A stretch of 64,000 bases of DNA from positions 268,001 to 332,000 of the forward strand of contig BDSL01000087.1 of assembly GCA_003116995.1 (NCBI GenBank), written 5' to 3'. Shown in pieces: positions 47,401 to 58,500 of this stretch; position 1 is the first letter of the stretch, and each line of letters starts with the position of its first letter. The notes under the pieces were generated by a model. That model worked only from the letters and a program-made list of their open reading frames with translations. It was not told the DNA's origin and made no database searches. This stretch comes from Yamagishiella unicocca. Taxonomy: Eukaryota; Chlorophyta; Chlorophyceae; Chlamydomonadales; Volvocaceae. The position numbers and the translations under genes were made by a program.

Positions 47401-49351
47401 CGTGCTGCCCTCCCGCCTGTCCTCCGCTGCTCATAGGAAAAAACATAATTGGCTGCCTGCCGGCCGGCAGCCCCTCCCAGCTGCTGACGCTGCGCCTGGC
47501 CCTGGACGTGGCCCTGGGCATGCAGCATATCCACAGCTGCCGCATTGTGCACGGTGACCTCAAGCCAGGTGGGAGGACCATGAAAGCTGGCCGTCGTCGG
47601 CTGGGGCTGGGCATGGGGCCGGCCTTTCTACATATCCAGGCGATCATACATGCACCGCTCACATGGCGCTCAGCAAGCTGACTTGATCCGTGCCTGCACC
47701 AAACTCCCCTGAGCTCAACACATGGTGTGTGACCATCGTTCTTGCCACCCAATGCCCTCATCCCGCGGGCATCCAGAGAACGTGCTGCTAGCGTTTGGCT
47801 CCCGGGCGGACCATGACCCTTGGAATCCACCGGTCAATAAAATGCCCCCACCTGGAGCCTTCTTCGGATCTTCGTTGGCTTCGGAGGCACTGGGCGCCGA
47901 GCCTGTGCCCGAGTTTATCGCCAAGGTGGCGGACTTTGGGCTGAGCCTGCGCCTGGCAGATGGGGCAACACACGCCTCGTGCAACTTTCATGGAACCCCA
48001 GCGTACAGGGCACCTGAGGTGGGTGCAGGCTTGGAGGGCGAGGAGAGGAGATTGAGGGAAGGGAAGCACAGGAAGTGAGGGGCGGCCGGGGCAGCAGCAG
48101 GTGGTTGGGGGCCGGGGTCAAGCAAGGCAGTGAAGGTAAAGATGAGGGTGGGCGGCTACATCAGCAGGTTGCTCTGGATACATTATTAGTTATAAATGTT
48201 ACTAGGTGCCGGGGTGGGGTTGCTGCACCAGGCGTTCTGAGCGGCTTGCAAGACCGCGCCTTCCTGCTTTGTCTTGACTACCTAGATCAATTATCCACCC
48301 CACCCCCCCGCGCCCATGCATGTCTCCAGGTCACTTCTGAAGGAGAGCTATCACCACGTGCGGACGTGTGGTCGTTTGGCATCATCCTGATCCAGCTCTT
48401 CTTCGGCTGCACGCTATTCGATCTGCACTCATTTTATGAAGAGATGATGTCAACAAGGATGTTAGCAGCAGGACCGTACATATCACTGCCAGCAATGCAA
48501 GCCGTCCTGATTGAGGTGTGTCAGGGACCGAGTATGTAGGGACCGGTATGTAAGGGCAGTGTTGTACTACGCCTTAACGAAAAGGACTTGCAAGTGGATG
48601 TCCATTCTCGACACATCCTCGTAGTGCCCAGGATACAACAGGCAGCAGGGGCACATACGGTACTGTAGTGTTGTACCGGCCCCCAGCAACCCAAAACTAA
48701 CAGCCCAAAACTTACGAACCGCTATGTAAAGTAGCAACTGTCACTGTGAGCCCCGAACCATAAGGTAAAGCCATCAGATATGATGGAGGTCGGGGAGTGG
48801 CCCCAGGTATGCTGTACGTGTATGACGGCGTGGCCTGGGGTCCCGCTTCCAGTAGGTAGGAGCAGGCAAAGCTACGGGAGGCGAAGCCTATCCGCGTGGG
48901 CACCCCAGAGCCCTCCCCGAGCTCCGACTCCTCCCTGCAGCAACTGAGATGCAGCTACCGGAGCGGCAGCAGCTGGCATCGCATCTCGCGGCACCGGCAC
49001 ATACAGGACTTCATCGAATGACGGGTCAACTGATGATACATTTCATTTACCGCGCCCGCCCCCCACCTCCCGCAACATCCGGCCCTGATGGACCACCTGC
49101 ATCCGGCTGTGCACCGACTGCCCTGCCTAGCCCAGCCACAAGGAATGATCGTGTCTCGTCATGTTCGTATTCACGCCATCCCCCCCGTGCACCCCGCGCA
49201 GAACATTACTGCCGCTGCTCAGAAACCCTTTGCCCTCCTGGTGGCGGCGTGCCTGTCGCCGGACCCGCGCGAGCGTCCCAGCTTTCGCGAGATAGCCGCC
49301 CGGCTGCAAATCCTGTACGACAGAGCAGCGGCGACAGCTGCATTGGAGTGA
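35473..49351 (+). CDS. Receptor-like protein kinase, copy 1 (TKL-like)
   Basis: Exons: 35473-35531, 35907-36852, 37500-38023, 39306-39568, 39702-39873, 41200-41274, 41577-41720, 41858-41964, 42779-42929, 43201-43400, 43557-44034, 44204-44372, 44565-45262, 45362-45580, 45996-46163, 46398-46611, 47053-47250, 47437-47568, 47777-48018, 48330-48515, 49202-49351; about 1830 residues. Phases agree and all but the last two match the paralog. The ATG exon upstream of 35473 was not found; the first exon listed encodes a signal-peptide-like core (LVALLLFGAAVSRC). The ectodomain has GFGSADSGD repeats, a Pro-rich hinge and Asn-glycosylation sites. A transmembrane helix (WVIPVVSAGAALASAALLAA) is followed by RHRSRRK. 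Kinase motifs: GHGACGVVYRG, VAIK, HGDLKPENVLL, DFG, APE, DVWSFG, RPSF. The catalytic loop is HGD, a non-RD type. An extra exon before 49202 is possible. Confidence 0.85.
36180..36625 (+). repeat. Coding 27-bp minisatellite (GFGSADSGD), copy 1
   Basis: About 15 in-frame units or half-units of GGCTTTGGCAGCGCTGATTC plus seven bases, in the second listed exon, with variants such as GTSDGF and GTGDSF. The product is an acidic Gly/Asp/Ser stalk. Confidence 0.9.
36924..36976 (+). mobile_element. Dispersed 50-bp motif, insertional copy
   Basis: Contains AGTAACTGTTTCAG and TTCCAGACCAGAAGGTAGAA. The paralogous intron reads straight through from GCAAAGTA to GGTACGCTTG near 53876-53890, so this motif (about 57 bp in all) is an insertion in copy 1, or was lost from copy 2. 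Confidence 0.6.
37003..37107 (+). mobile_element. SINE-like insertion with (TTA)n tail
   Basis: A 105-bp insertion ends in a TTATTATT tail and is flanked by the 12-bp direct repeat CTTGTGAGAGCT (36991-37002 and 37108-37119). The empty site, with one copy of the 12 bp, is at 53889-53900 in the paralog. I see no convincing pol III B box, so SINE is a structural call. Confidence 0.75.
38494..39158. mobile_element. Non-autonomous TIR element with GCGCGAA subterminal motifs
   Basis: A 665-bp AT-richer block is absent from the paralogous intron (near 55285). It starts TACCGTAC and ends GTACGGTA, an 8-bp perfect inverted repeat that extends imperfectly (CACGTGAT/GCGTGCCTGATC). At least six CTGCGCGA(A) motifs cluster at both ends (about 38587, 38623, 39007, 39031, 39064, 39100), as in DNA transposons with subterminal transposase sites. 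No transposase frame is present. Confidence 0.6.
40015..40655. other. Lower-GC block present only in kinase copy 1
   Basis: It lies in the intron between the exons at 39702-39873 and 41200-41274. Copy 2 has only about 0.2 kb of different sequence at the matching place (56112-56283). It contains a minus-strand open frame ending at 40205, with an ATG at 40498 (MGLAHEDGEPVMWLQHANEV) and an open reading frame upstream to about 40690. I do not recognise the product. It could be an inserted gene fragment or old coding DNA lost from copy 2. Confidence 0.4.
42057..42395. repeat. Intronic minisatellite, TACTGCAGTTGGA type, copy 1
   Basis: About 25 imperfect 12-15 bp units in the intron before the exon at 42779-42929. 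The same intron in copy 2 carries a shorter array. Confidence 0.85.
43411..43462 (+). repeat. 24-bp repeat, two units (copy 1)
   Basis: Two units of AGGGATGGAGGTAGAGGCAG plus four bases, starting 10 bp after the donor at 43401; expanded in copy 2. Confidence 0.8.
48728..48778 (+). repeat. Dispersed 50-bp motif, diverged copy
   Basis: AGTAGCAACTGTCACTGTGA followed by CCATAAGGTAAAGCCATCAG, in the last or next-to-last intron of kinase copy 1. Confidence 0.45.
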
Positions 49352-51322
49352 ACCTTGGGCGGCTCCCTGCCGGCCAGCCGGCTTGGAATATAGGCTAGGC
49401 AATTAGGTTTAAGTCCGTCCGACGCTGCGCTGGCGCCTGCTGACCACCATACATGGCCCATCCCAGGTATCCTCCCAACGGAGCGCAGCCTTAATGAACG
49501 CAAAGCCCCGTCATATGGCACTGAGCCAGGGCGCGGGTGCCGAAGTATGTATGTCTTTTTGTGTGACAAGTAAGCTCGTGACCTATTTCTCGTGTGGATC
49601 ATTCTGCTATGTTTGCCGGATTCGCCTTACTTGTGAAGAAATTCAGAATGCTCGGATACGAGTGAATGCCTAAGCTCTGGTATTAGAAGGGAACGTAGCT
49701 ATCGGCCAAGCTGTAGGGTGAGTATGCGCGGTGTGAGTATGTGGTGAGTCTCGAACAGCCAGGATCACCCGAGCTGAGGGAGTAGATCCCTATGATTACC
49801 GTGTGCGCCGCGGGGAGAAATCCCGCTTATGGACCCCCTGCCATGGCCCCCTGCATCCCAAGCGGGCGCCCGAAGGGAGAGACTGCGGCATGCCTGGGCC
49901 ACCCGATGGACGACCTTACTTCCCGCCTTCAATTCCGGAACCGTCCGATACCCCAAATGGGCGGACGGCCAGTCTGCTGAGGTGGGAGGAAGCAACGGTG
50001 GTCAGCAGTAAGAGTACGGTAGCAGAAGCCTGCCGTGCGTGTGTAAAAACATTGGTTAGGAGAAAGCGTCTGAGTTTTGAGCTGTTATGGTACAAAATGC
50101 ATCGATAACTCATGAGTGTGTTCGCAGCAGACTCAGGCACGCGCCTGGTTCTCAATCTCAATAGTACACGCAGGGCGATCAGGCAAGGCTCCTCAACGGC
50201 ACAACGTACGCCCTTACTTCCCGTTTAGCCCATGCCTTCCATGCACCTTATCACTGACAACAAGCCCCCTGGCGAGCTCGAACCCCAATGCTGCCGAGGC
50301 TTGCAACCAGGGTCATCAACTCCCAACTTCCCCGATCTGGGTCAGGACCGACCCGTGCCCTAAGAGACGGATTGCTTGCGCGCATTGGGGTGTGTGCCGT
50401 ACTTGCTTATTTTGGTGTAGGAATTGTTAAAGGAAAGCTCCGGTGAGCATATCAACACCCTCACCATGGCCACCAGGCGCCCACACTGACTCACCAAACA
50501 CACACAATGAATGCCTCCTGTTGTGCCCTCCTCCCGCCCCACAACAACGAAACGTGCAGCGCGCAGCGCGTCACTAGTACGTTCGTTCCGGTGCTGCCAT
50601 CCCCGTCGACCTCGCCAGTCGCAATGCCCAACAGCGCCAAATTGAGATGGCTACTAGCGTATGCCAGCTGATGCCAGCGTATAGGGCAAGGGGGATGTAA
50701 CAGCGCTGGGGTCCGGGGGCAGTTTATTTTTCATGTTTCTCTCCCGTGCGGGTTGGTACGACTAGTCGCTTGTGAAGTCTGTGGCCGTGTTAGTTGGTGG
50801 TTGTGCCTTGGGCGCCGTCTGCCCGGCTTAGTATTTTCGTTATCCTCGTGGCCACGGTTGGTTGGGACTGCCCGTTGTGCTGCCCGGATGCGACGTTCGT
50901 GTGCGGGTATGTGCCTTGTCCTTGAGCGCGTCGGTGGGTCTGCTGCCTGCTATCGCCGTTTTACGACTGTGGGCCTTTGGGCGCCGGGGTTGGGATGGGT
51001 TGGGTTGGAGCGCCCGGCCGCCTTCACCGCGGCGGGGTGTCTTTTTTGTTCCTCTGCCTTTTGGGGCGCCTACTGGCTGCTCGCGCTGGTTTGCCATCGT
51101 GTGTGGTCTCGTTTTCCTGGCCTCCCCCTCTTGTCCTGGTTTTGCCCAGTTTCGCTCGGCGTCTTTTGTGCTTTTCGAAGCTTGCTTGTGCCCTTGGGGT
51201 TGTCTGCTGGCGACTGCTGGGTTCAGCCCCCGCTGTGGGATGATGAGGCGCGTGGGTCCGTCTCCTTGCCTGGGGTTCGCCTGGGCTCGAGGACATTGTA
51301 AGTTCTTATCTGGGGGGAATGA
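49352..51322. other. Intergenic region between the two kinase units
   Basis: No supported gene. A TGTAA poly(A) candidate for kinase copy 1 is at 50042-50046. From about 50750 to 51300 the plus strand is T/G-rich with an open frame that has no domain and no splice support. Confidence 0.45.
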
Positions 51323-51466
51323 TCAGGACGATTTGGCTTCTTTTGGCCCGAAATCAGCTTCATTTCGGCCATTCTGTTCAGGCTCTCTCACGGCATTATA
51401 ATCGCCGCTGGGAAATCGAACCGGTTAGGCAGGGTTAGGCTGGTACGCGGGGCCGCGGTACAGACA
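51323..51466 (+). repeat. Left-boundary repeat of the segmental duplication, copy 2
   Basis: Homolog of 34211-34345. Further homology (for example 34738-34860 with 51778-51890) leads into the kinase unit. Confidence 0.7.
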
Positions 51467-51495
51467 GGACTGCTCCGCCCAAGCAAGGCCCGACA

Positions 51496-51572
51496 TTTCC
51501 GCCGACCTTTTGGTCTGGAACCCATTGTTCCGCCGACCCTTTGGTCTGGAACCTACTGTAACCGTTACAACT
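51496..51572 (-). repeat. Dispersed 50-bp motif with an internal tandem half
   Basis: On the minus strand it reads GTAACGGTTACAGTAGGTTC and then a CCAGACCAAAGGGTCGGCGG segment that occurs twice. It is absent at the matching place upstream of kinase copy 1. Confidence 0.55.
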
Positions 51573-52594
51573 AAAAAATTCCGCCCGGTGCTCTACCTGC
51601 TCTTCAGGCACACTGACCACCGCAAAAGTAACGGGGCAATGCCAGAAGTGGTGCAGGCGGGGGCGGCGCCGGCCCAAGGAAATTCCCCACACCCGTAGGT
51701 TGTGTAGCTGGGGTACCCGGTGTTGCATGATACTGCCGTCAACTGGCATGCTAAGCTAACGAAAGCACGCGCCCCCAGCCTCGAAATGGCGGTGCCAGGG
51801 CGCTATGACAGTCAGGGATCCGCGAACGGCACGCCGATGTAACGCAAATACCTAAACACACATGAATTACCGTTGCTGGACACCCGTTCTTCATTTGCGA
51901 CATTCGCGCAGATGCAGGATACAACTTCACCACTGCAACATACCGCGTGCACTCTTCCGTCCCACGCACACCAACCGATAATAAAACGACCATCTGCTTC
52001 AGTAAATAGGTGGAACGCGCATCATAATGAGTAATGCTAGATAGGCGGATAAGTCGTCCAGGCAAGAGCTGCTCACGGCGGTGTACCCCGATGTCCGCTC
52101 TGCTTCATAGTCGTCCGTAACAAGTTGTACTGCGAATCCCACTCCATACCATACATACAATACAATACAATACAAAACATGTAACGCAATACAACACAAT
52201 ACAACACTGTATTGCGTTAACGATACAATACAGTACCGTACGGCAGTGATTCGTGAAGTACAGGGCAAACTCAACGCCGTTTTCAAATTGTTTCCACTCG
52301 CCAAAAGCCTGCGCGGTGCGGCTTAAGCTGAGACGGCGTACTGCCACGCGCCCACCCCGACCGTGCTTGCTTATAAAAGAGCATTGCCACGCACCCATCC
52401 CGACCGTGCCTGGCTTATGCAATGCTTAGGCATGCAAAGTGAGTTCACATAGAGTCCGTTCATGGATGCCGAAACATGAAGCTCGTGCATTGGCAGGAGC
52501 CAGAGGCGCCGTTACTGCGCCGTTGTGCGACAGTTCTTTCACCACACGAGTATTTTTATTTAACAGCATACACGATTACCTCTAAACCTCGCAG

Positions 52595-55500
52595 GGACCT
52601 TGGTGGCGCTGTTACTCTTTGGCGCAGCGGTGTCGCGGTGCGGGGCCCTGAAGGTAGGCCGGTGGGTTGGACGTCGCACGTCAAATCATCCGAGCTCTAT
52701 CGACCAGAATTACTAGCAGGCTGCTGCCGCCTGGGCCCCGCAAAACACGCCAGTAGGGCGCTGGTGGAAAAGCTGTTGAGTGTTGACCCGCCTCCTCGCG
52801 CCCAGTTCATTGGGGCCGAGGAGGAGAAGCACGCAAGGGGTGTCGGACCTTCCAACGCATTGACAGTCAACTTGCTGCGTACGTTGGTGACAACAACGAA
52901 GTTCCAATGGTCATCCGTCCTTGACCGCTTACTTGCCCAGCAACCCCGCATTCGTTCCCGCTTTTCCCATTCGTCCCCCCGCCCCGTCCCCACGTGAACC
53001 AGTTGCCTGCCTTCAATGAGCAGCAGTTGTCGGTCGATGAGCTGCTGTCAACGCAGGGCAGTCTGCCCATGGGCGTGCTGACGCTGGTACCACCGGCTAA
53101 TGGGGCCTTTGAAGGCGGCGCAATGTCGGCAGGTCTGCCGACGGGAACGTCCTCATTCACCTTGAGCGGCCAAGGCAGCTTCCTGCCCCCTCAGATGCTG
53201 GATGGCCGCCCAGATGGATATTGGGACCTTTCAGGGTTCCATGGGGATGAGAAGGCCGCCGTTGTGTATAGCAACGATTTTGGCAGCGCTGATTCCGGTG
53301 ATGGCTTTGGTACCGGCGATGGCTTTGGCAGCGCTAATTCCGGTTATGGCTTTGGCAGCGCTGATTCCGGCGATGGCTTTGGCAGCGCTGATTCCGGCGA
53401 TGGCTTTGGCAGCGCTGATTCCGGCGATGGCTTTGGCAGCGCTGATTCCGGCAATGGCTTTGGCAGCGCTGATTCCGGTGATGGCTTTGGCAGCGCTGAT
53501 TCCGGCGATGGCTTTGGCAGCGCTGGTTCCGGCGATGGCTTTGGCGGCAGCGCTGATTCCGGTGACGGCTTTGGCACCGACGAGCATCGAGATAGGTTTG
53601 TTGGAGTCTCTCCAGCGGGTAGTAGTCCCTTCGAACTGCAAGGAAGCGATGCGGCGACTAAAATACCAATCCTGCTCGGCACCCCAGCTGCCCCTTCTCC
53701 TTCTCCTCCTCTTCCGCCTCCTCGGCCTTCCCCCGATCTGCCTCACACGGTCATCAACTGGTTGCCTATTGCAGATCAGCTGCAGGCAAGCCTCCCGGCT
53801 ATAGAGTTGAAACCAGGTAGGCAGGTGATCTCTGTCTCCGAGTGCACGCAGCGGCCAAGGCGCTCCCCCATCAGCAAAGTACGGTACGCTTGTGAGAGCT
53901 GGGCCTTATTGCAGTGGCAAAAGGGGCCCGCCCGGTACATGCATGGGCATTTGCTATGCCGCTAGTGGTAGTGCAGGGAAACGGGAGGGGCTATCTAAGG
54001 ATCGGATGGGGTAAATACGCTGACTCAGCCACCTCCTGTCGGCACCTGGTTTGACGGACCCCGTTTGGGGCGATCTTATTAGATAAATATAGTGTACACG
54101 TTGGACTGGAATGACACCAGGCAAAAAGCAACAACATTTCAATGATGACGACACGAAGAAGGGGCAGCACGTGAAGCGTATGGTAGGCATTGCAGCCAGG
54201 CAGGACACCTTTAGTGCAATGGCAGTTATTGCCAGGTAGAGCGACGCAAAAGAGGCTCTTCTTATCCCACACCACCTGTCCGCCGCAGGTCAGGACCTCA
54301 CGTTGACATCGCTGTCCCTCATCCTATTGGGTATTGACCAACCAATGGGCCCTCTGTCCGGCCTGACGCTGGCGCTGATGTCACCTTGGAGGTTAATCCG
54401 TATCCCTGCGGGCGCGATTCTGCGCCTTATCGATGTCACCCTGGTGTTATCCCCTGGCGGGCTCCGTGAAATGCTGGGTCAGATGTGCGGCCGTACGGAT
54501 ACCTGGCCGTACAGTCCCGGGGTGACGGTGGAGTATGGCGTCATCCGGATATCCAGCTGGGTATCCACGGCCCCAGGGGAGGACGGCGCCCTGGGCGCCG
54601 GAGGGGAGGTGCAGTGGAGCAACGTCACGCTGACGTGCCTGGGGAACGGCCTGTTTACACCACTGCCGCCATGTGCGGCTGGCACTAGTGAAGAGGGGCT
54701 GCACCTGGGCTCCAAAGTGCAGAACCTGCTACGCGAATGCAGGGTTGCAGTGTTCATCAGCATACCTGCAGACGTGAAGCTTCCAGCTGATGGCAGCTGG
54801 CAAAAGGTCTGTGGTCTGGGCGGGTCGGAAAGGGAGGTGGGGGCGGGTGGAGGCGCGTGCGTGGCTGGAAGTGCGGGTGGAGGGTGCGTCGTTATCTGTC
54901 CGTGCTCGCCTACCCATCACCTCGCACTGCTGGCTAATCAGTTACTGTACTGATGCCCTATCTATCCGCCACCCGTTACAGCAGTGAATGCTGAGGTGGA
55001 ATAGGCCCCTCGCTCAAGCTACCGTGTATCGACCTGCGTGCTGCGGCGGGTGCTTGCTTCCCAATGCAACCACCAGGATTGCCTTTTCCAAACGAAATAA
55101 TGGCAGCCTTGCAACGTTACAAGCATACTGGGGGCTTACTGTGTGGCCAGCTCCTTGCTGTTGGTCCTAGTTGCACGACGCACCACCCTGAAAGGAAAAC
55201 CCACGCACCCAGCCAGGTGCTATCGCTGGATCCCAACACTCCCGATATCCCTCAGCTGGCCTGGCGGCGGCGGGTCCACAATAATGCTGCTGTTGCGTGG
55301 CCTGCGCCGCCCCAACCGCACATCCGCTTGCCTGCGTGCCTGGGCCTGTCTCGCCGTACCACCGCCTGATCCCACCACCCGCTCGCCCGCCCGCTTTGCC
55401 TTCGGGATGCAGGTGACCTTTTATGAAGGAAAGATATTGGTGCTGCGGGGTGACCCGGCCCGCAGCCCCACCCTGGATCTGTCGGGTCTGGCTGGTGCAT

Positions 55501-58500
55501 GGGGTTTATCGTATGCTGCTGGCAGCAGTGCCTCTCTGTCCTTGATGTGGGAAACATTGGGGACTATCACGGTCGCATCGATGTACGACCTCACACTCGT
55601 TAACCTGCCATATTCCACACAGCCGAAGGGCGCGATGAGCTTGTTATCCTCGGCGATATCAAGCTTCGATGTCTTCAGGTGAGGAAGCCCTGCTGCACCG
55701 ACAATGGGGCGCTGCTGCGTGCATCTTTTGCGAGGTACGGCAGTCGCTCTCCCGCCATCGCACGGTGGGTGCGTGACTGCTTTCCTGAACGCGCAGGGGT
55801 GAGCAAGTACCTGGCAGCTCGCCAGCAGTGGCGCAGATTATGCTCGTCCGCTGCACACTGGTCGTACCAGATCAGGAGCTGGCATTCTTGGCGGGGGCTG
55901 TGGGTCGCGACAGCGGCGATGTGTGGACCGAGGAGGAAGTGCCGGGCGGGTTCGAAATTCAGCTACAGGTGCGTTGGTTGAGTGCCTTACTTGTCACACC
56001 TACAAAAGCCCGTCGTTGTGCGGGCGGGAAAGAACGCACGAGTGTAGACGGTGCCTTTTGGCTATGAGGGTGTGCTTTTAGCGCGCACGGAGCCTTTGGG
56101 CGAACTCCTAGGGTTCCCCGGTCTGAGCCGCGACGATCGCGAAACGGAGGTCTCTCCGTTGCTTCACAGATTCATTTGCGTATCGGTAATGAAGTATGTG
56201 GTCTATATTCCGCTCACTAAGAGTTGCTTAGAGAGCCAAAAGACAGCCCGTGCCGTCTTCTGACGCTCCTTATGTCCCCTGAAAAGGGCGCGAGTCGTAG
56301 GAGCGAGGGTGCGCGAGGCGGTCCAGGGAGGGGCTGCGGCAGGGAGGCAGGAGCGAGGGTGCGCGAGCGAGGCAGTCCAGGGAGGGGCTGCTCGCTGCCT
56401 GCTACCTGCCATAATATTAAATATTGCGCCACCAGCAGCACCACTACGCATATCATCACCACTCTGCTGCACGCCGATTGCAGCCCTGTGGACTGTGGGC
56501 CTACCTACTACCTGCTGCCCTACGGCCTCAAGCGACACTCACACCTACCTGCCCAACCAAAACCAACTCACCTCCCGATGTAACCGTCCCCCGCCCGGAG
56601 CAGCCTTCGAACGGCTCACCAGCAGCAGCCGCAGCCGCAGGTCGGCTCGCGCTGGGATACATGCGGCTACTGTCCGAGGTAGGTCATACATTGGGTGGAG
56701 GCTGTCGACCTGCTTGATTGCCTGCTCGCCTGCCTGTCTCCCGCTTGGGCGGCCCCAACTTCTCAGACACTCGCCTCACATACCTGCCTGCCACCCTGCG
56801 TCTTTCCCAATGTCGCGCCTGACTGTCGCTATATATCTGCTCACTTTTGCGGTTTCAGCATGATCAACTTCACATTCATCAGATACCATCTGCATAAGTA
56901 AGTAATAAGCGATGCTCTCCTTTGCAAGGCATGCCTAGCGGCGCCCTGCCTATCCGCACCCTCCCTGGCGCACCACAGGTCATCCTATCGAACGCCACGT
57001 TGTTGTCCACCAGCAGCTACGCCCAGCTGCCCGGCGCCGTCCCGCTGTTGCCCGGCTCGCTGCTGTGGCTGCCGCAGCTGCTGGTCGACTACCAGCAGGA
57101 TCAGCAGACGGTGAAGGAGTGGGTAGGTGGCTGATGCATGCAATTATAGCCCAAGGCCGCGTCCTGCTGAGGGCGGCGGTGTAGATGGATGGGTGGTTTT
57201 TCTCCAGTGTCAACCGTCGTCGGCTGCCCGTTTCTGCACATGTGCATGCATACAGGGTCCAGGAGGCCTGGCTGTCGAGCCGGGACTCCAGGAGGCGCTG
57301 CTTGACCTGGCATCGTGCGGCAATCGACCTGGCCGAAACCGTACAATATTGATTGGAAGGTGCGTCCGTGCGTGCCGCCACCCTTGCTTCGTTCGCGATG
57401 GTCATAGTTGGCGGGTGGGTTGGATGCGTGCCCCGGCATCCCTGCTGAGGTATTACAGTTGGATACTGCAGTTGTGTACTACAGTTGGATACTGCAGTTG
57501 ATTAATGCGGTTGGATACTGCGGTTGGATACTGTGGTTGGATAACTGCGATTGGGTACTGTAGTTGGATACTGCGGTTGGATAACTGCAGTTGGGTACTG
57601 TAGTTGGAATTGTTGGATACTGCGGTTGGGTAACTGCGGTTTGATAACTGCAGTTGGATACTGCAGCTATTGGGTAATGCAGTTGGATACCAGCATCCAT
57701 ACTGAGATATCGCAGTCGACTTGGGGCGGCTGGGGCCGGGGCTTGGTTGCCTAAAATGCAGGTTTGGACAGCTAGTAGTGGCCATACATCCATGGCAGGT
57801 TGCTAACTCGCCGTTGCAAGCAGAGCGCAGGACTAGTCCTGCGCTCTGTTCTTACCTAGTTATGTATAGGGGGAATCGGGATGCTCACAAGCTGTGGCCC
57901 CAGCTTATGGCCCGCTCTACATCTATCTTCACAGCAATTGACATCCTCACTGGATGTTGCACTTGGCTCGGGTGCCCATCGCTCGATCAGGGCGAGCGTG
58001 ACCCAGCCCAGGCGACAACATACGTATCCACTCCTGCCTGCCACCAGCAGGTGTACACGTACAGCACGTGCACGTTAAGCGGTTTGCCGTACAATAATAC
58101 AGCCCGTGCAACCCGCCTACCACAGGCGTGACGATGATACTGTCCCCCCGCTGAGTTTGATTAGCAGCCTAAAGGCCTTTGATATCTCCGGCGGCGGGCC
58201 CCTAGCGGCGGCCGACACATGCATCATCGACACCTATCCAGAGGACCTGGCCGGTGGCCGCATTTTCACAGACCTCAAGGTAGGCGCGCGCTATCTGCAG
58301 CAGTAGCAGGAACAGCAACACACGCATGCACTCGACAGCATGAAAAGCAGCAGAGGGCAGCACAGTAACGGGCAGTGCAGCAGCAGGAGCTGCGCGGCCT
58401 GCGTGATTCAAGATGTGCGGCACATACCATGCAGTACGAGTACGGTGCGCACCGCTTCCATTCCTCAGAACCCGAAAAGAGAAGCCAGTAAAGTTACATG

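Noticed and set aside
50753..51301. Cys/Trp/Leu-rich frame of 182 codons
   Set aside because: T/G-rich sequence gives such frames by composition; no splice sites, domain or paralog support.
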